A DNA stretch of 64,000 nucleotides from contig JAFKFL010000016.1 of the NCBI GenBank assembly GCA_017308235.1, forward strand, positions 62,001 through 126,000. The letters are read 5' to 3'. This document shows, piece by piece, positions 14,832-22,906 of the stretch. Under the pieces are notes generated by a model, which saw only the letters and a program-made list of their open reading frames with translations, searched no databases and was not told the origin of the DNA. Both the position numbers and the translations under genes were made by a program. This DNA is from Alphaproteobacteria bacterium. Its GTDB lineage: Bacteria; Pseudomonadota; Alphaproteobacteria; Reyranellales; Reyranellaceae. Numbering within the stretch: position 1 is the stretch's first letter; each line of letters opens with the position of its first letter.

Positions 14832-15644
14832 ATGCAAGCCAGAGTGGACAGCAAGCGGTTCGGCCCCTGGGCTCTTATCACCGGCGCGTCATCCGGTATC
14901 GGCCGCGAATTTGCACACCAGATCGCCGCCTCGAAAATCAACGTTGTGCTGGTTGCCCGGCGGCAAGCGCTGCTCGAGACCCTCGGCAGCGAGCTCTCAC
15001 GGAAATTCGGGGTGCAGCATCGTGTCATTGTCAGTGATCTCTCGAAGGAAGGTTTCGTCGACGAATTGGCGAATGCGACGGCCGATCTCGATATCGGGCT
15101 CGTCATCTCCAATGCGGGCAGTGCAAATCCGGGACGGTTCACGAACAAGGATCGCGAAGAGCTCGGCATGACGCTGCGATTGAGCGCGCTCGCGCATGCC
15201 GAGCTTGCCCTCCATTTCGGTCGCAAGCTCACCAAGCGCGGATCCGGCGGCCTGTTGTTCGTAGGGGCGATGGGCGCCGATACGGGGGCGCCTTTCATGG
15301 CGCATGACGGCGGCGCCAAGGCCTACGTCCAGAGCCTGGGCTTGGCGCTTCATGAAGAGTTCAAGCCGAAGGGCGTCTATGTGACCGTGCTTCCGCCGGG
15401 CCCCACCGCGACGCCGACGCTCGCGAAGTTCGGCTTCGATCCGAAGACCATGCCGATGAAGCCCCTGGATGCCGCACAGGTGGCCAGCGAAGGGCTGAGA
15501 GGGCTCTCGACCAACCGTCCGATTGTCATTCCAGGGCGCATGAACCGGATCATGCGCGCGCTTCTGCCATCGTCCCTGACACGGTCGATGTTGGCGAAGA
15601 TGTTCGAGAAGATGCCCGCGATCTCGAAACCATCGCCCCAATAG
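14832..15644 (+). CDS. SDR-family protein lacking the catalytic Ser-Tyr pair
   Basis: 270 residues from the ATG at 14832 with AGGAGG at 14821-14826. The Rossmann part is intact: ITGASSGIG (16-24), VARR after strand 2, SDLS and SNAG (93-96). At the active site Lys163 is present, but the tyrosine four residues before it is Asp159 (HDGGAK instead of Y-x-x-x-K) and the serine 13 residues before that is Ala146 with Gly145. A canonical hydride-transfer mechanism is therefore unlikely; an NAD(P)-binding sensor or a different chemistry is possible. The C-terminal 60 residues resemble the DltE/YqjQ-type SDR tail. Divergent from a TetR regulator. Confidence 0.82.
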   Translation: MQARVDSKRFGPWALITGASSGIGREFAHQIAASKINVVLVARRQALLETLGSELSRKFGVQHRVIVSDLSKEGFVDELANATADLDIGLVISNAGSANPGRFTNKDREELGMTLRLSALAHAELALHFGRKLTKRGSGGLLFVGAMGADTGAPFMAHDGGAKAYVQSLGLALHEEFKPKGVYVTVLPPGPTATPTLAKFGFDPKTMPMKPLDAAQVASEGLRGLSTNRPIVIPGRMNRIMRALLPSSLTRSMLAKMFEKMPAISKPSPQ

Positions 15645-15666
15645 CGATCGAGTCCGGTCTGCCAGG

Positions 15667-16686
15667 TCAGCCGCCGGCCACTCCCTGTGTGTTGACGTAA
15701 AGCGAATAGAGGCCCCGCCCGGTTGCCATGAAAAGCCGGTTGCGCTTGGGGCCGCCGAAGCAAAGATTGGCCGGACGCTCGGGGAGCGATATCAGTCCGA
15801 TGCGCTTGCCCTGGGGCGAGAGGACCAGCACGCCATCGACGCCTTCCTGGGCAGCGCCATAGGCGGTCCAGATATTGCCGTCGACGTCGCAGCGGATGCC
15901 GTCCGGTGCTTCGCCTGCTTCGCAATTGAAGAAGATGCGTCCATTGGCGAGCTTTGCGCCGTTGTCGACCACGTCGTAGGCACGGATGCTGACCGGCTTC
16001 GAGAACGAGTCGACGATGTACATGATCTTCTCGTCGGGCGAGAAGCAGAGGCCGTTGGGCGCGGCGACGTCCGATGCGGCAACCGTGAGGCGTCCGGACT
16101 TCGGCTCAAGGCGGTAGACGTTGTTGGGCAGTTCGGATTTGGCCTTGTTGCCGGAATAATGGCCGGCGATCCCGAACGGCGGATCGGTGAACCAGACCGA
16201 GTCGTCGCTGGCGACCACGACGTCGTTCGGCGAGTTCAACAGCTTGCCGTCGAACTTGTCGGCAAGCACCGTGATCGTCCCGTCATGCTCGGTACGGGTC
16301 ACCCGGCGGCCGTGTTCCGCAGTGATCAGCCGTCCCTGCCGGTCGCGGGTGTTGCCGTTGGCATAGTTGGCCGGCTTGCGGAAGATGCTGATGGCGCCGG
16401 TTTCCTCTTCCCACTTGAGGATCCGGTTGTTCGGGATGTCGCTCCATAGGAGGTAGCGGCCGTCGCCGAACCAGACCGTGCCCTCGGTGTAGCGGGTGTC
16501 ACCTTGATAGAGACGCTCGACCGCGGCGAAGAAGACGATGTATTTGCTGAAGGCTGGATCGAGTGCGCGGACCGATGAATCTGGATAGCGTTCGCTCGGC
16601 CGCCAGTCGGCACGAGCTCGGCTCGCGGCCGCGCTCAACAGGAAGGCGCCTGCACCCGCGATGACCTGTCGTTTCGAAAGCCCCAT
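15667..16686 (-). CDS. SMP-30/gluconolactonase family protein, exported
   Basis: 339 residues from the ATG at 16686 (GGGAGAG upstream); the frame is open to 16773. Residues 1-30 are an export signal with SKRQV, a Lys-Arg variant of the twin-arginine motif, and an AAASRARA cleavage zone. The rest is a six-bladed propeller with the family metal ligands: Glu in EGTVWF, Asn in LLNSPNDVVV and Asp in MYIVDSF. Such enzymes hydrolyse sugar lactones or related esters in the periplasm with a divalent metal. It converges with the SDR-like gene and is divergent from the mini-ORF and hydrolase unit. Confidence 0.83.
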   Translation of the reverse strand: MGLSKRQVIAGAGAFLLSAAASRARADWRPSERYPDSSVRALDPAFSKYIVFFAAVERLYQGDTRYTEGTVWFGDGRYLLWSDIPNNRILKWEEETGAISIFRKPANYANGNTRDRQGRLITAEHGRRVTRTEHDGTITVLADKFDGKLLNSPNDVVVASDDSVWFTDPPFGIAGHYSGNKAKSELPNNVYRLEPKSGRLTVAASDVAAPNGLCFSPDEKIMYIVDSFSKPVSIRAYDVVDNGAKLANGRIFFNCEAGEAPDGIRCDVDGNIWTAYGAAQEGVDGVLVLSPQGKRIGLISLPERPANLCFGGPKRNRLFMATGRGLYSLYVNTQGVAGG

Positions 16687-16849
16687 GGATTTCTCTCCCG
16701 TCGCGATGCCCGCGTCCTGCTCTTCCGGCGGCGCGTTGCTGATTTGCACGATGCGTGTCGATATCTTAGCCAACCGCGTAATTCTGTCATCGCAAAATGT
16801 AGAATCCCAATCGGTCTGATTGGGTTGTCGAGACGATCCGCACGAAGTC

Positions 16850-16854
16850 AGGAG
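16850..16854 (+). promoter_or_regulatory. Ribosome binding site of the mini-ORF
   Basis: AGGAG, 7 bases before the ATG at 16862. It is the only good ribosome site in this region; the following hydrolase start at 16978 has none, so the mini-ORF appears to deliver ribosomes to it. Confidence 0.55.
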
Positions 16855-16861
16855 TCTGGAA

Positions 16862-16981
16862 ATGAATCCGCAGCTCTCGCGTTTCTTGGATCACAAAATC
16901 ATCGTGGCACTGATCGGCGCCTGCTCTCATCAAGCGTTGGCACGGGCTGCTACCGATCTGCGATCGGCTGGCGCTCGATGA
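16862..16981 (+). CDS. 39-residue mini-ORF coupled to the downstream hydrolase
   Basis: Starts ATG at 16862 with AGGAG 7 bases upstream and ends TGA at 16979-16981, overlapping the hydrolase ATG at 16978 as ATGA. The peptide has a basic start (LSRFLDHK), a hydrophobic run IIVALIGACSHQALA and a polar end. Three readings are possible: a leader peptide that couples translation, a signal peptide separated from the hydrolase by a frameshift, or the degenerate first beta-alpha unit of an aldolase-like gene. Not recognised as a known family. Confidence 0.45.
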   Translation: MNPQLSRFLDHKIIVALIGACSHQALARAATDLRSAGAR

Positions 16982-17784
16982 TCATCACGTCACAAAATGC
17001 AAATGCCGTAGGTTGCACCTCGGGGCCATGGAAGATTTGGTCGCTGTCCGACGGATACGTCGACATGCCCGCTGATCTCCTCAAGGCGCCGGATGATGGA
17101 ATGCACAAGATGCCCCGATCCATTCGAGAGGCATCGTTACTTCGATTGTCGGTCAACTGCTTCCTGTGTGACCGCCCGGGGATCGACAGAGTTTTGATTG
17201 ATTGTGGAGCGGGAGGAAGCTGGGACCCATCCATGGGCCACCTCGGAGAGGCCATGGACGAGGCAAGCATTGACCCGTCATCGGTCACGGTCGTTGCTCT
17301 CACCCATACTCATCTGGATCACGTTAACGGCCTTCTCGCACCGGACGGTCGCGAGATGTTTGCAAACCTGACCAAGATCCTGATCGCCAAGGATGCTGTG
17401 AAGAGCTTCCTCGATAAGTCGGAACTGGAGCGATTTCGGCATCTTCTGGCCCCGATCACGAGCGGCGACCGCTTGGCCGATCATCTGCTCGCTGTCGCCA
17501 TACCGGGACACGCTCCAGGTCACATGGGTTACCGCCTTGATACTGGCGATGACAGTATTCTGTTCTGTGGGGACGTGATCCACGTTCCTGCCGCCCAGTT
17601 CGCCCAGCCGGAGTTGACGTGGGACTATGACGATAGCCAGGCCGTGGCGAGAGCTACCCGGATCAAACTGCTACAAGACGCTGCAGGCGCACGCACCTGG
17701 CTGGCCGGTGCTCATTTGGGCAGGCCGGGAATCGGTAAAGTCGTCGAAGAAGGGCAAGGATATTCCTTTGTGCCGGTTGCGTGA
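16978..17784 (+). CDS. Metallo-beta-lactamase fold hydrolase
   Basis: 268 residues from the ATG at 16978. The di-zinc motif is complete: His110-x-His112-x-Asp114-His115 (THTHLDH), a further His in AIPGHAPGHMGY, Asp in LFCGDVIH and a terminal His in LAGAHLG. This is the lactonase-like branch that includes AHL lactonases and many exported hydrolases. The N-terminus SGPWKIWSLSDGYVDMP is the family start, so upstream in-frame sequence is not needed. Coupled to a mini-ORF. Neighbouring lactonase-type SMP-30 gene suggests a shared lactone or ester theme, but the substrate is unknown. Confidence 0.85.
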   Translation: MIITSQNANAVGCTSGPWKIWSLSDGYVDMPADLLKAPDDGMHKMPRSIREASLLRLSVNCFLCDRPGIDRVLIDCGAGGSWDPSMGHLGEAMDEASIDPSSVTVVALTHTHLDHVNGLLAPDGREMFANLTKILIAKDAVKSFLDKSELERFRHLLAPITSGDRLADHLLAVAIPGHAPGHMGYRLDTGDDSILFCGDVIHVPAAQFAQPELTWDYDDSQAVARATRIKLLQDAAGARTWLAGAHLGRPGIGKVVEEGQGYSFVPVA

Positions 17785-17858
17785 TCTGGACCTCTAACAG
17801 CGCTGGGCGGTTTGGAGCGTCGAGGCCGTCCCGTCCGATTTGACGTGACAAAATCTCG

Positions 17859-17895
17859 CAATGCGATACGTCGAACTTCGACCAAGGTCGCATTG
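17859..17895. promoter_or_regulatory. Nested inverted repeat upstream of the branched-chain-type importer
   Basis: Outer arms CAATGCGA (17859-17866) and TCGCATTG (17888-17895) are exact inverted copies; inside them GTCGAA (17870-17875) and TTCGAC (17877-17882) form a second exact dyad around one C. The 248-base gap 17785-18032 otherwise holds no gene. A regulator-binding site or an RNA leader structure for the importer operon at 18033 is likely. Confidence 0.5.
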
Positions 17896-18018
17896 ACTAC
17901 ACAACGTATGAGACCGCTACTGGAGTGGCGCAAATTTGACCAGCCCATGCAAGGGTGAGGGCTGGCGCTGGGTGAATTTTCGTTACGCGATTCGAGCAGC
18001 AGACTCGGATGCATTTGC

Positions 18019-18024
18019 AGGAGG
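18019..18024 (+). promoter_or_regulatory. Ribosome binding site that decides the binding-protein start
   Basis: AGGAGG is 2 bases from the ATG at 18027 but 8 bases from the ATG at 18033, so 18033 is the better start. Confidence 0.6.
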
Positions 18025-18032
18025 AAATGACA

Positions 18033-19382
18033 ATGACGCAGCGTGTCCATTCCAACGCCTTGTCCCGGCGTGGGCTGTTGCAGGCGAGCACGGCACTGGC
18101 CGGCGCATCGCTGGCCACCCCCTTCCTGGCGCTTCCGGCGCTGGCGGAGGATCATCCAGCGATCGGCACCTATCCGGCCGGGTCGAGCGGCTCGTCGGTC
18201 TTTGTTGGCATTACTTGCCCACGCACCGGCACCTACGCCGTCCAGGGCGAGGACGAGATCAAGGGCTGCGAGCTCGCGATCGAGCACATCAACAGCGGCC
18301 ATCCTCTGATCAAGGCGATCTCGCCCAAGACCACCAAAGGCGTGCTGGGCAAGGAAGTGAAGTACGGCATCGCCGACGACGGCGCCAAACCCAACAGTGC
18401 GGTGCAGAACATTTCGCGCTTCATCACCGAGAACAAGGCGGTGGTGTTCACCGGCGGCACGTCGAGCGCCGTGGCTGTGGCTCTGAACAAGCTTGCCCAG
18501 CGCGAGAAGGTGCTGTTCATGACGAGCATCTCCGGGTCGAACGACACGACCGGCAAGGATTGTGTGCGCTACGGCTTCCGCGAGTGCTTCTACGGGCAGA
18601 CCGCAGCGGCGGGCGTCGGCCCGGTCCTGTTGAAGGCGTTCGGCAAGGGCAAGAAGGCGGCGTATCTCACACCCGACTACACGTACGGGCACACCGTGCA
18701 GAAGTCGATGGAGGAGTACCTCAACAAGAACGGCGGCTGGACAACGGCGACCAACCAGGTGGCACCGCTCGGTGCGCCGGACTACAGCTCCTACCTGCTG
18801 AACATCGCCAACTCGGGCGCCGACTTCCTGCTCAACATCAACTGGGGCCACGATGCCGTGCTCTCGACCCAGCAGGCCAAGCAGTTCGGCGTTCTGGGCA
18901 AGCAGAAGCTGGTGATTCCTTACCAGACTCCGTTCCTGGCGCGCGAGGTCGGCGCCGAGCTGACCGAAGGCGTCTATGCGGCAACGGATTTCTGGTGGAC
19001 GCTCGAGGACAAGTATCCGCTGGCCAAGATGTTCGTCGAGGCGTTCGACAAGAAATACGGCTACAAGCCGGAGTGGGGCGCCAACGCCTGCTACCTGCAG
19101 TTCGCGTTCTGGGCCAACGCGGTGGAGACCGCTGGCACCTTCTATCCTCCGTCGGTCATCAAGGTGCTCGAATCAGGCGCCAAGCTGCAGTCGACGGTCG
19201 GCGAGGTGCACTTCCGGCCAGAAGACCATCAGCTCGTCCGCCCCGTGGTCATCGTTCGCGGCAAGAAGCCGGCCGACATGAAGAACAAAGAGGATTTCTG
19301 GGAAGTCCTCGAGGTTCTGCCCGGTGAGCCGCTGATGCAGAAGCCGGATGCCTTCGGCTGTAAGCTCGGCGAAACGACCTGA
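18033..19382 (+). CDS. Branched-chain-type ABC transporter, periplasmic binding protein (Tat-exported)
   Basis: 449 residues. Tat signal SRRGLLQASTALAG with a LPALAED cleavage zone around residue 35. Mature part is a Peripla_BP_6 domain: VGITCPRTGTYAVQGEDEIKG, KYGIADDGAKPNSAVQNI, FTGGTSSAVAVALNKLA and FYGQTAAAGVG. Longer than LivK and close to the amide/urea and aromatic-acid binders. It delivers ligand to the fused permease-ATPase, second permease and ATPase downstream. It is the first gene of a four-gene operon. Confidence 0.88.
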   Translation: MTQRVHSNALSRRGLLQASTALAGASLATPFLALPALAEDHPAIGTYPAGSSGSSVFVGITCPRTGTYAVQGEDEIKGCELAIEHINSGHPLIKAISPKTTKGVLGKEVKYGIADDGAKPNSAVQNISRFITENKAVVFTGGTSSAVAVALNKLAQREKVLFMTSISGSNDTTGKDCVRYGFRECFYGQTAAAGVGPVLLKAFGKGKKAAYLTPDYTYGHTVQKSMEEYLNKNGGWTTATNQVAPLGAPDYSSYLLNIANSGADFLLNINWGHDAVLSTQQAKQFGVLGKQKLVIPYQTPFLAREVGAELTEGVYAATDFWWTLEDKYPLAKMFVEAFDKKYGYKPEWGANACYLQFAFWANAVETAGTFYPPSVIKVLESGAKLQSTVGEVHFRPEDHQLVRPVVIVRGKKPADMKNKEDFWEVLEVLPGEPLMQKPDAFGCKLGETT

Positions 19383-19433
19383 CGTTCTCCGGAGCGTTCT
19401 TGTCAGCACGCGGGACCGACGGCGGAGTCGACG

Positions 19434-20309
19434 GTGTTTACCTGGGCTAACTTCGTCTCGCAGATGTTCAACGGTCTGGCGCTGGGAGCGTTGCTTGCGC
19501 TCATCAGCTCCGGACTGACGATCATCTATGGGACACTCGGCGTCCTGAACCTCGCGCACGGCGCGATGTTCATGCTGGGCGGCTATGCCGGCTACGTCGC
19601 GTTCGAGGCGACTGGCTCCTATATCGTCGCCGTCGCCGCGGGCACGCTGTTCCTGCTGGTGGTCGGCATCGTCATGGAACGGGTGGTCATCCGCCACTTC
19701 TACGGCCGCCCGCACGAGGACCAGCTCCTGGTCACGTTCGGCCTCGGCATCGTGTTCGTCGAAGTCGTCCGCTTCTTCTTCTCAAGCCTGACCAAGACCG
19801 TGCCGGCGCCGCCTATGATGTCGGGCATCACGTCGCTCGGCTTCATGTTCTATCCGACCTATCGCCTGGCCGTCGTCGGCATCGTGGCGGTGGCGCTGAT
19901 CGTGCTCTACATCGTGCTCTACCGCACCAAGCTCGGCATGATCGTTCGCGCCGGGATCGAAGATTCGCTGATGGTCGATTCACTCGGCATCGACGTCTAC
20001 AAGGTGTTCATGGTCGTGTTCGGCATTGGCGCGATGGCGGCGGGTTTTGCCGGTATCGTGAACGCGCCGGTGGTGTCGCTCACGCCCGACGTCGGCGAAG
20101 CGATCCTGGTGCAGACCTTCGTGGTGGTCGTCATCGGCGGCGTTGGCTCTTTCCCTGGTGCGGTGCTGGGCGGCCTGATCGCGGGCGAGATCATCAGCAT
20201 CACCTCGATGATCGACCCGGGCTATGCCTATGTCATGCTTTTCGCCGCGATGACCCTCGTATTGCTGCTGCGACCGCACGGCCTGCTCGGTGTGCGGGGC
20301 CGCGAATGA
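19434..20309 (+). CDS. livH: Branched-chain-type ABC permease (LivH)
   Basis: 291 residues from a GTG start at 19434 with GGAG at 19424-19427. LivH family: NGLALGALLALISSGLTIIYG at the start, LNLAHGAMFMLGGY, and the ATPase-docking region GIEDSLMVDSLGIDVYKVF. About eight helices, inner membrane. Ends 14 bases before the ATG of the fused LivM-LivG gene; an in-frame GTG at 20290 would overlap it. Confidence 0.9.
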   Translation: MFTWANFVSQMFNGLALGALLALISSGLTIIYGTLGVLNLAHGAMFMLGGYAGYVAFEATGSYIVAVAAGTLFLLVVGIVMERVVIRHFYGRPHEDQLLVTFGLGIVFVEVVRFFFSSLTKTVPAPPMMSGITSLGFMFYPTYRLAVVGIVAVALIVLYIVLYRTKLGMIVRAGIEDSLMVDSLGIDVYKVFMVVFGIGAMAAGFAGIVNAPVVSLTPDVGEAILVQTFVVVVIGGVGSFPGAVLGGLIAGEIISITSMIDPGYAYVMLFAAMTLVLLLRPHGLLGVRGRE

Positions 20310-20322
20310 ACGTTGGCCTCTG

Positions 20323-22158
20323 ATGTACAAGCAACATCGTTCCCTGGTCGAGTTGCTGACGGCGATCGGTCTGATCGCAGCGCCGTTTATTCTGCCTTAT
20401 CTCAATTTCGCGCCCAACACGGTGAACCGCGTCCTGGTGTGGGGCCTGTTCGGCATCGGCTTCGATATCCTGTTCGGCTATACCGGCCTGCTGTCGTTCG
20501 GCCAATCGGCCCTCTACGGTACCGGCGGCTTCGTTGCCGCCTATCTGCTTACCCAGGCGGGCTTCCCGCATGTTGTGCTCGCCCTGGTCATCGGCATGGT
20601 TGCCGCCGCCGTCGTCGGCTATCTGGTCGGACTGATCGCGCTTCGACGCACCGGCATCTACTTCGCGATGATCACCGTCGCCATCGCCGAGGTCTTCTAT
20701 TTCGTCGAGTTCAATCCGCTGTCCGAGTGGACGGGTGGCGAGAACGGCCTGCCGGGCGTGCCGACGCCGACCATCGACCTCGGTTTCTTCAAGCATCATT
20801 TCACGACCGGTTGGTCGCTTTATCCGTTCCTCGCCTTCATCTACTTCATCGGCATCGTGATCGCGTTGCGTATCGTGCGCTCGCCGGTCGGCGCCATCCT
20901 GACCGCGATCCGGGAGAACCCGCTGCGGGCCGCGGCCGTCGGCCACAATATCCATGGCTACAAGCTCACGGCGTTCGTCATTGCCGCGGCCTATGCCGGT
21001 TTGGCCGGCGGCCTGCTCGGAGTGCTCCAGGCCTTCATGCCGCCGGAAGCTTTCACCTTCGATACGTCCGGCCAGCTCGTGATGCAGACCGCCATCGGCG
21101 GCCGCGGTACGCTGTTCGGTCCGCTGGTCGGCGCCGCGGTCTGGCTCTACCTGCAGGATTTCCTCCAAGCGACGCTGGGGCTCGGCGCGGCCTGGAAGCT
21201 GGTGCTGGGCCTGGTGTTCGTGCTGCTGGTCTGCTTCCTGCGCCAAGGCATCATCGGCGGCCTGAAAGATCTCTACCGGTTGATTTTCCACCGGGGTGGA
21301 GCGGAGATGGAGGCTCCCGAGGAGTCGGTGCCTGCTGCAGCCATGTCGGTCGGCGCCGCAGCGACGCCACTGCCGGTTCATCATCGCGTGGCCGAGCCGG
21401 CGGCAGGCCCGATCCTCAAGGCGAACGGCGTCAGCAAACGCTACGGCGGCCTGCTTGCCAACAGCGACATCGACTTCACGGTCGAGCAGGGCGAGCTGCG
21501 CGGCATCATCGGGCCCAACGGCGCCGGCAAGACGACGTTCTTCAAGATGCTGACCTGCGAGGTCGAGCCCACCTCGGGCAAGATCGAGTTCGCCGGCCGC
21601 GACATCACTGGCATGAACGTCACCGACGTCTGTCAGCTCGGCCTCACCAAGAGCTACCAGGTGAACCAGCTTTTCACGAAGCTGACGGTGCGCGAAAACC
21701 TGCAGATCGGCGCTCTTGCCGACTTGCGCGGCAAGTTCCGGCTCGATCTCTTCCGCAATCCCGCGCGCATTCCGGGGCTTGGCGACCAGATCGAACATAC
21801 GCTCGAGCTCGTGAACCTGAAGCACCGCGCCGACACGCCGGTGGCGCAGCTTGCCTATGGCGAGAAACGGCGGCTCGAGATCGGGCTCGCGCTGGCGACA
21901 TCGCCCAGCCTTCTGCTGCTCGACGAGCCATTGGCCGGCATGAGCCCGCAGGAGCGTGTGGAGACGGTGAAGCTCCTGAAGTCGATCCGGCAGGGCCGCA
22001 CCATGATCGTGATCGACCACGACATGGACGCGCTGTTCGAGCTCGCCGAGCGTGTGACCGTGCTGCAGGAAGGCCGCGTGCTGACCGAAGGCACGCCGGA
22101 CGAGATCAAAGGCAATCCCGCCGTGCGCGAGGCCTATCTTGGAGGCGTGCTCGAATGA
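20323..22158 (+). CDS. Fused LivM permease - LivG ATPase
   Basis: 611 residues from the ATG at 20323 (GTG at 20290 possible). Residues 1-330 are a LivM permease (GLFGIGFDILFGYTGLLSFGQ, about nine helices, EAA-like AIRENPLRAAAVGHNIHGYK). A proline/alanine-rich linker of about 40 residues follows. Residues 370-611 are a LivG ATPase: Walker A GPNGAGKTT, signature LAYGEKRRLEIG, Walker B LLLLDEPLAGMSP, and the LivG insert TKSYQVNQLF. In most genomes these are two genes. Joined, they fix a 1:1 ratio of permease and ATPase. Stop overlaps the LivF start by 4 bases. Confidence 0.9.
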   Translation: MYKQHRSLVELLTAIGLIAAPFILPYLNFAPNTVNRVLVWGLFGIGFDILFGYTGLLSFGQSALYGTGGFVAAYLLTQAGFPHVVLALVIGMVAAAVVGYLVGLIALRRTGIYFAMITVAIAEVFYFVEFNPLSEWTGGENGLPGVPTPTIDLGFFKHHFTTGWSLYPFLAFIYFIGIVIALRIVRSPVGAILTAIRENPLRAAAVGHNIHGYKLTAFVIAAAYAGLAGGLLGVLQAFMPPEAFTFDTSGQLVMQTAIGGRGTLFGPLVGAAVWLYLQDFLQATLGLGAAWKLVLGLVFVLLVCFLRQGIIGGLKDLYRLIFHRGGAEMEAPEESVPAAAMSVGAAATPLPVHHRVAEPAAGPILKANGVSKRYGGLLANSDIDFTVEQGELRGIIGPNGAGKTTFFKMLTCEVEPTSGKIEFAGRDITGMNVTDVCQLGLTKSYQVNQLFTKLTVRENLQIGALADLRGKFRLDLFRNPARIPGLGDQIEHTLELVNLKHRADTPVAQLAYGEKRRLEIGLALATSPSLLLLDEPLAGMSPQERVETVKLLKSIRQGRTMIVIDHDMDALFELAERVTVLQEGRVLTEGTPDEIKGNPAVREAYLGGVLE

Positions 22159-22853
22159 GCCTGCTCGAAGTCCAGGGCCTGAATTCCTACTACGGAGATT
22201 CACATATTCTGTTCGACGTCGGCATGCGCGTCGAAAAGAACGAGGTCGTGGCGCTGCTCGGCCGAAACGGCGCCGGCAAGAGCACGACGCTCAAGAGCCT
22301 GATGGGCGTGGTGACGCCGCGCACAGGCAAGGTCGTGTTCAACGGCAGCAACATTGCGGGCCGCAAGAGCCATTCCATCGCCCAGGCGGGCATGCAGCTG
22401 GTGCACGAGGAGCGCCGCATCTTCGGGAGCCTGAACGTCGAGGAGAACCTTGTCCTCGCCGGCCACACGGCGCCCAAACGCTGGCCACTCGACCGTATCT
22501 GGCAGATGTTCCCGCGCCTGAAGGAGCGGCGGACGAGCCGGGGTACGGATCTTTCCGGCGGCGAGCAGCAGATGCTGGCGATTGCGCGCGCCCTGATCCG
22601 CGATCCCAAGATTGTCCTCCTCGACGAGCCGTTCGAGGGCCTGGCGCCGGTGATCGTGCACGACCTGATGAAGGCCTGCCGCGACCTCGCGGCGGCCGGG
22701 CAGACGATCGTGATCGTCGAGCAGAATCTCGCCGCCGTGCTGGCGCTTGCGCAGCGCGTCTACGTCCTGAACAACGGCCATGTGGCCCACGAGGGCCCGG
22801 CGGCCGAACTGAAGGCCAACCCGGATATCCTGCACCGGTACCTGGGCGTGTAG
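22155..22853 (+). CDS. livF: Branched-chain-type ABC transporter ATP-binding protein (LivF)
   Basis: 232 residues. LivF subfamily: LNSYYGDSHILFDV, Walker A GRNGAGKST, VHEERRIFGSLNVEENL, signature LSGGEQQML, Walker B IVLLDEPFEGLAP, then VEQN. Second ATPase of the importer, pairing with the LivG half of the fusion. Start is coupled (ATGA) to the fusion stop. Operon ends here; the next gene begins 53 bases on. Confidence 0.92.
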   Translation: MSLLEVQGLNSYYGDSHILFDVGMRVEKNEVVALLGRNGAGKSTTLKSLMGVVTPRTGKVVFNGSNIAGRKSHSIAQAGMQLVHEERRIFGSLNVEENLVLAGHTAPKRWPLDRIWQMFPRLKERRTSRGTDLSGGEQQMLAIARALIRDPKIVLLDEPFEGLAPVIVHDLMKACRDLAAAGQTIVIVEQNLAAVLALAQRVYVLNNGHVAHEGPAAELKANPDILHRYLGV

Positions 22854-22906
22854 GCGGCCGCGAAGCCCGCGGTGGACTTCGACCGGGGACCACCCATCTA
22901 CAAGCC

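Noticed and set aside
20233..22203. 656-residue open frame on the minus strand across the importer genes
   Set aside because: It runs antisense to the livM-livG fusion, which has all motifs. Composition is Arg/His-rich with no recognisable domain, as expected from the third-position GC bias.
20313..22853. 846-residue plus-strand frame overlapping the fusion and livF
   Set aside because: Its first 600 residues are an Arg-rich shadow of the fusion; only the last 232 residues are real (livF).
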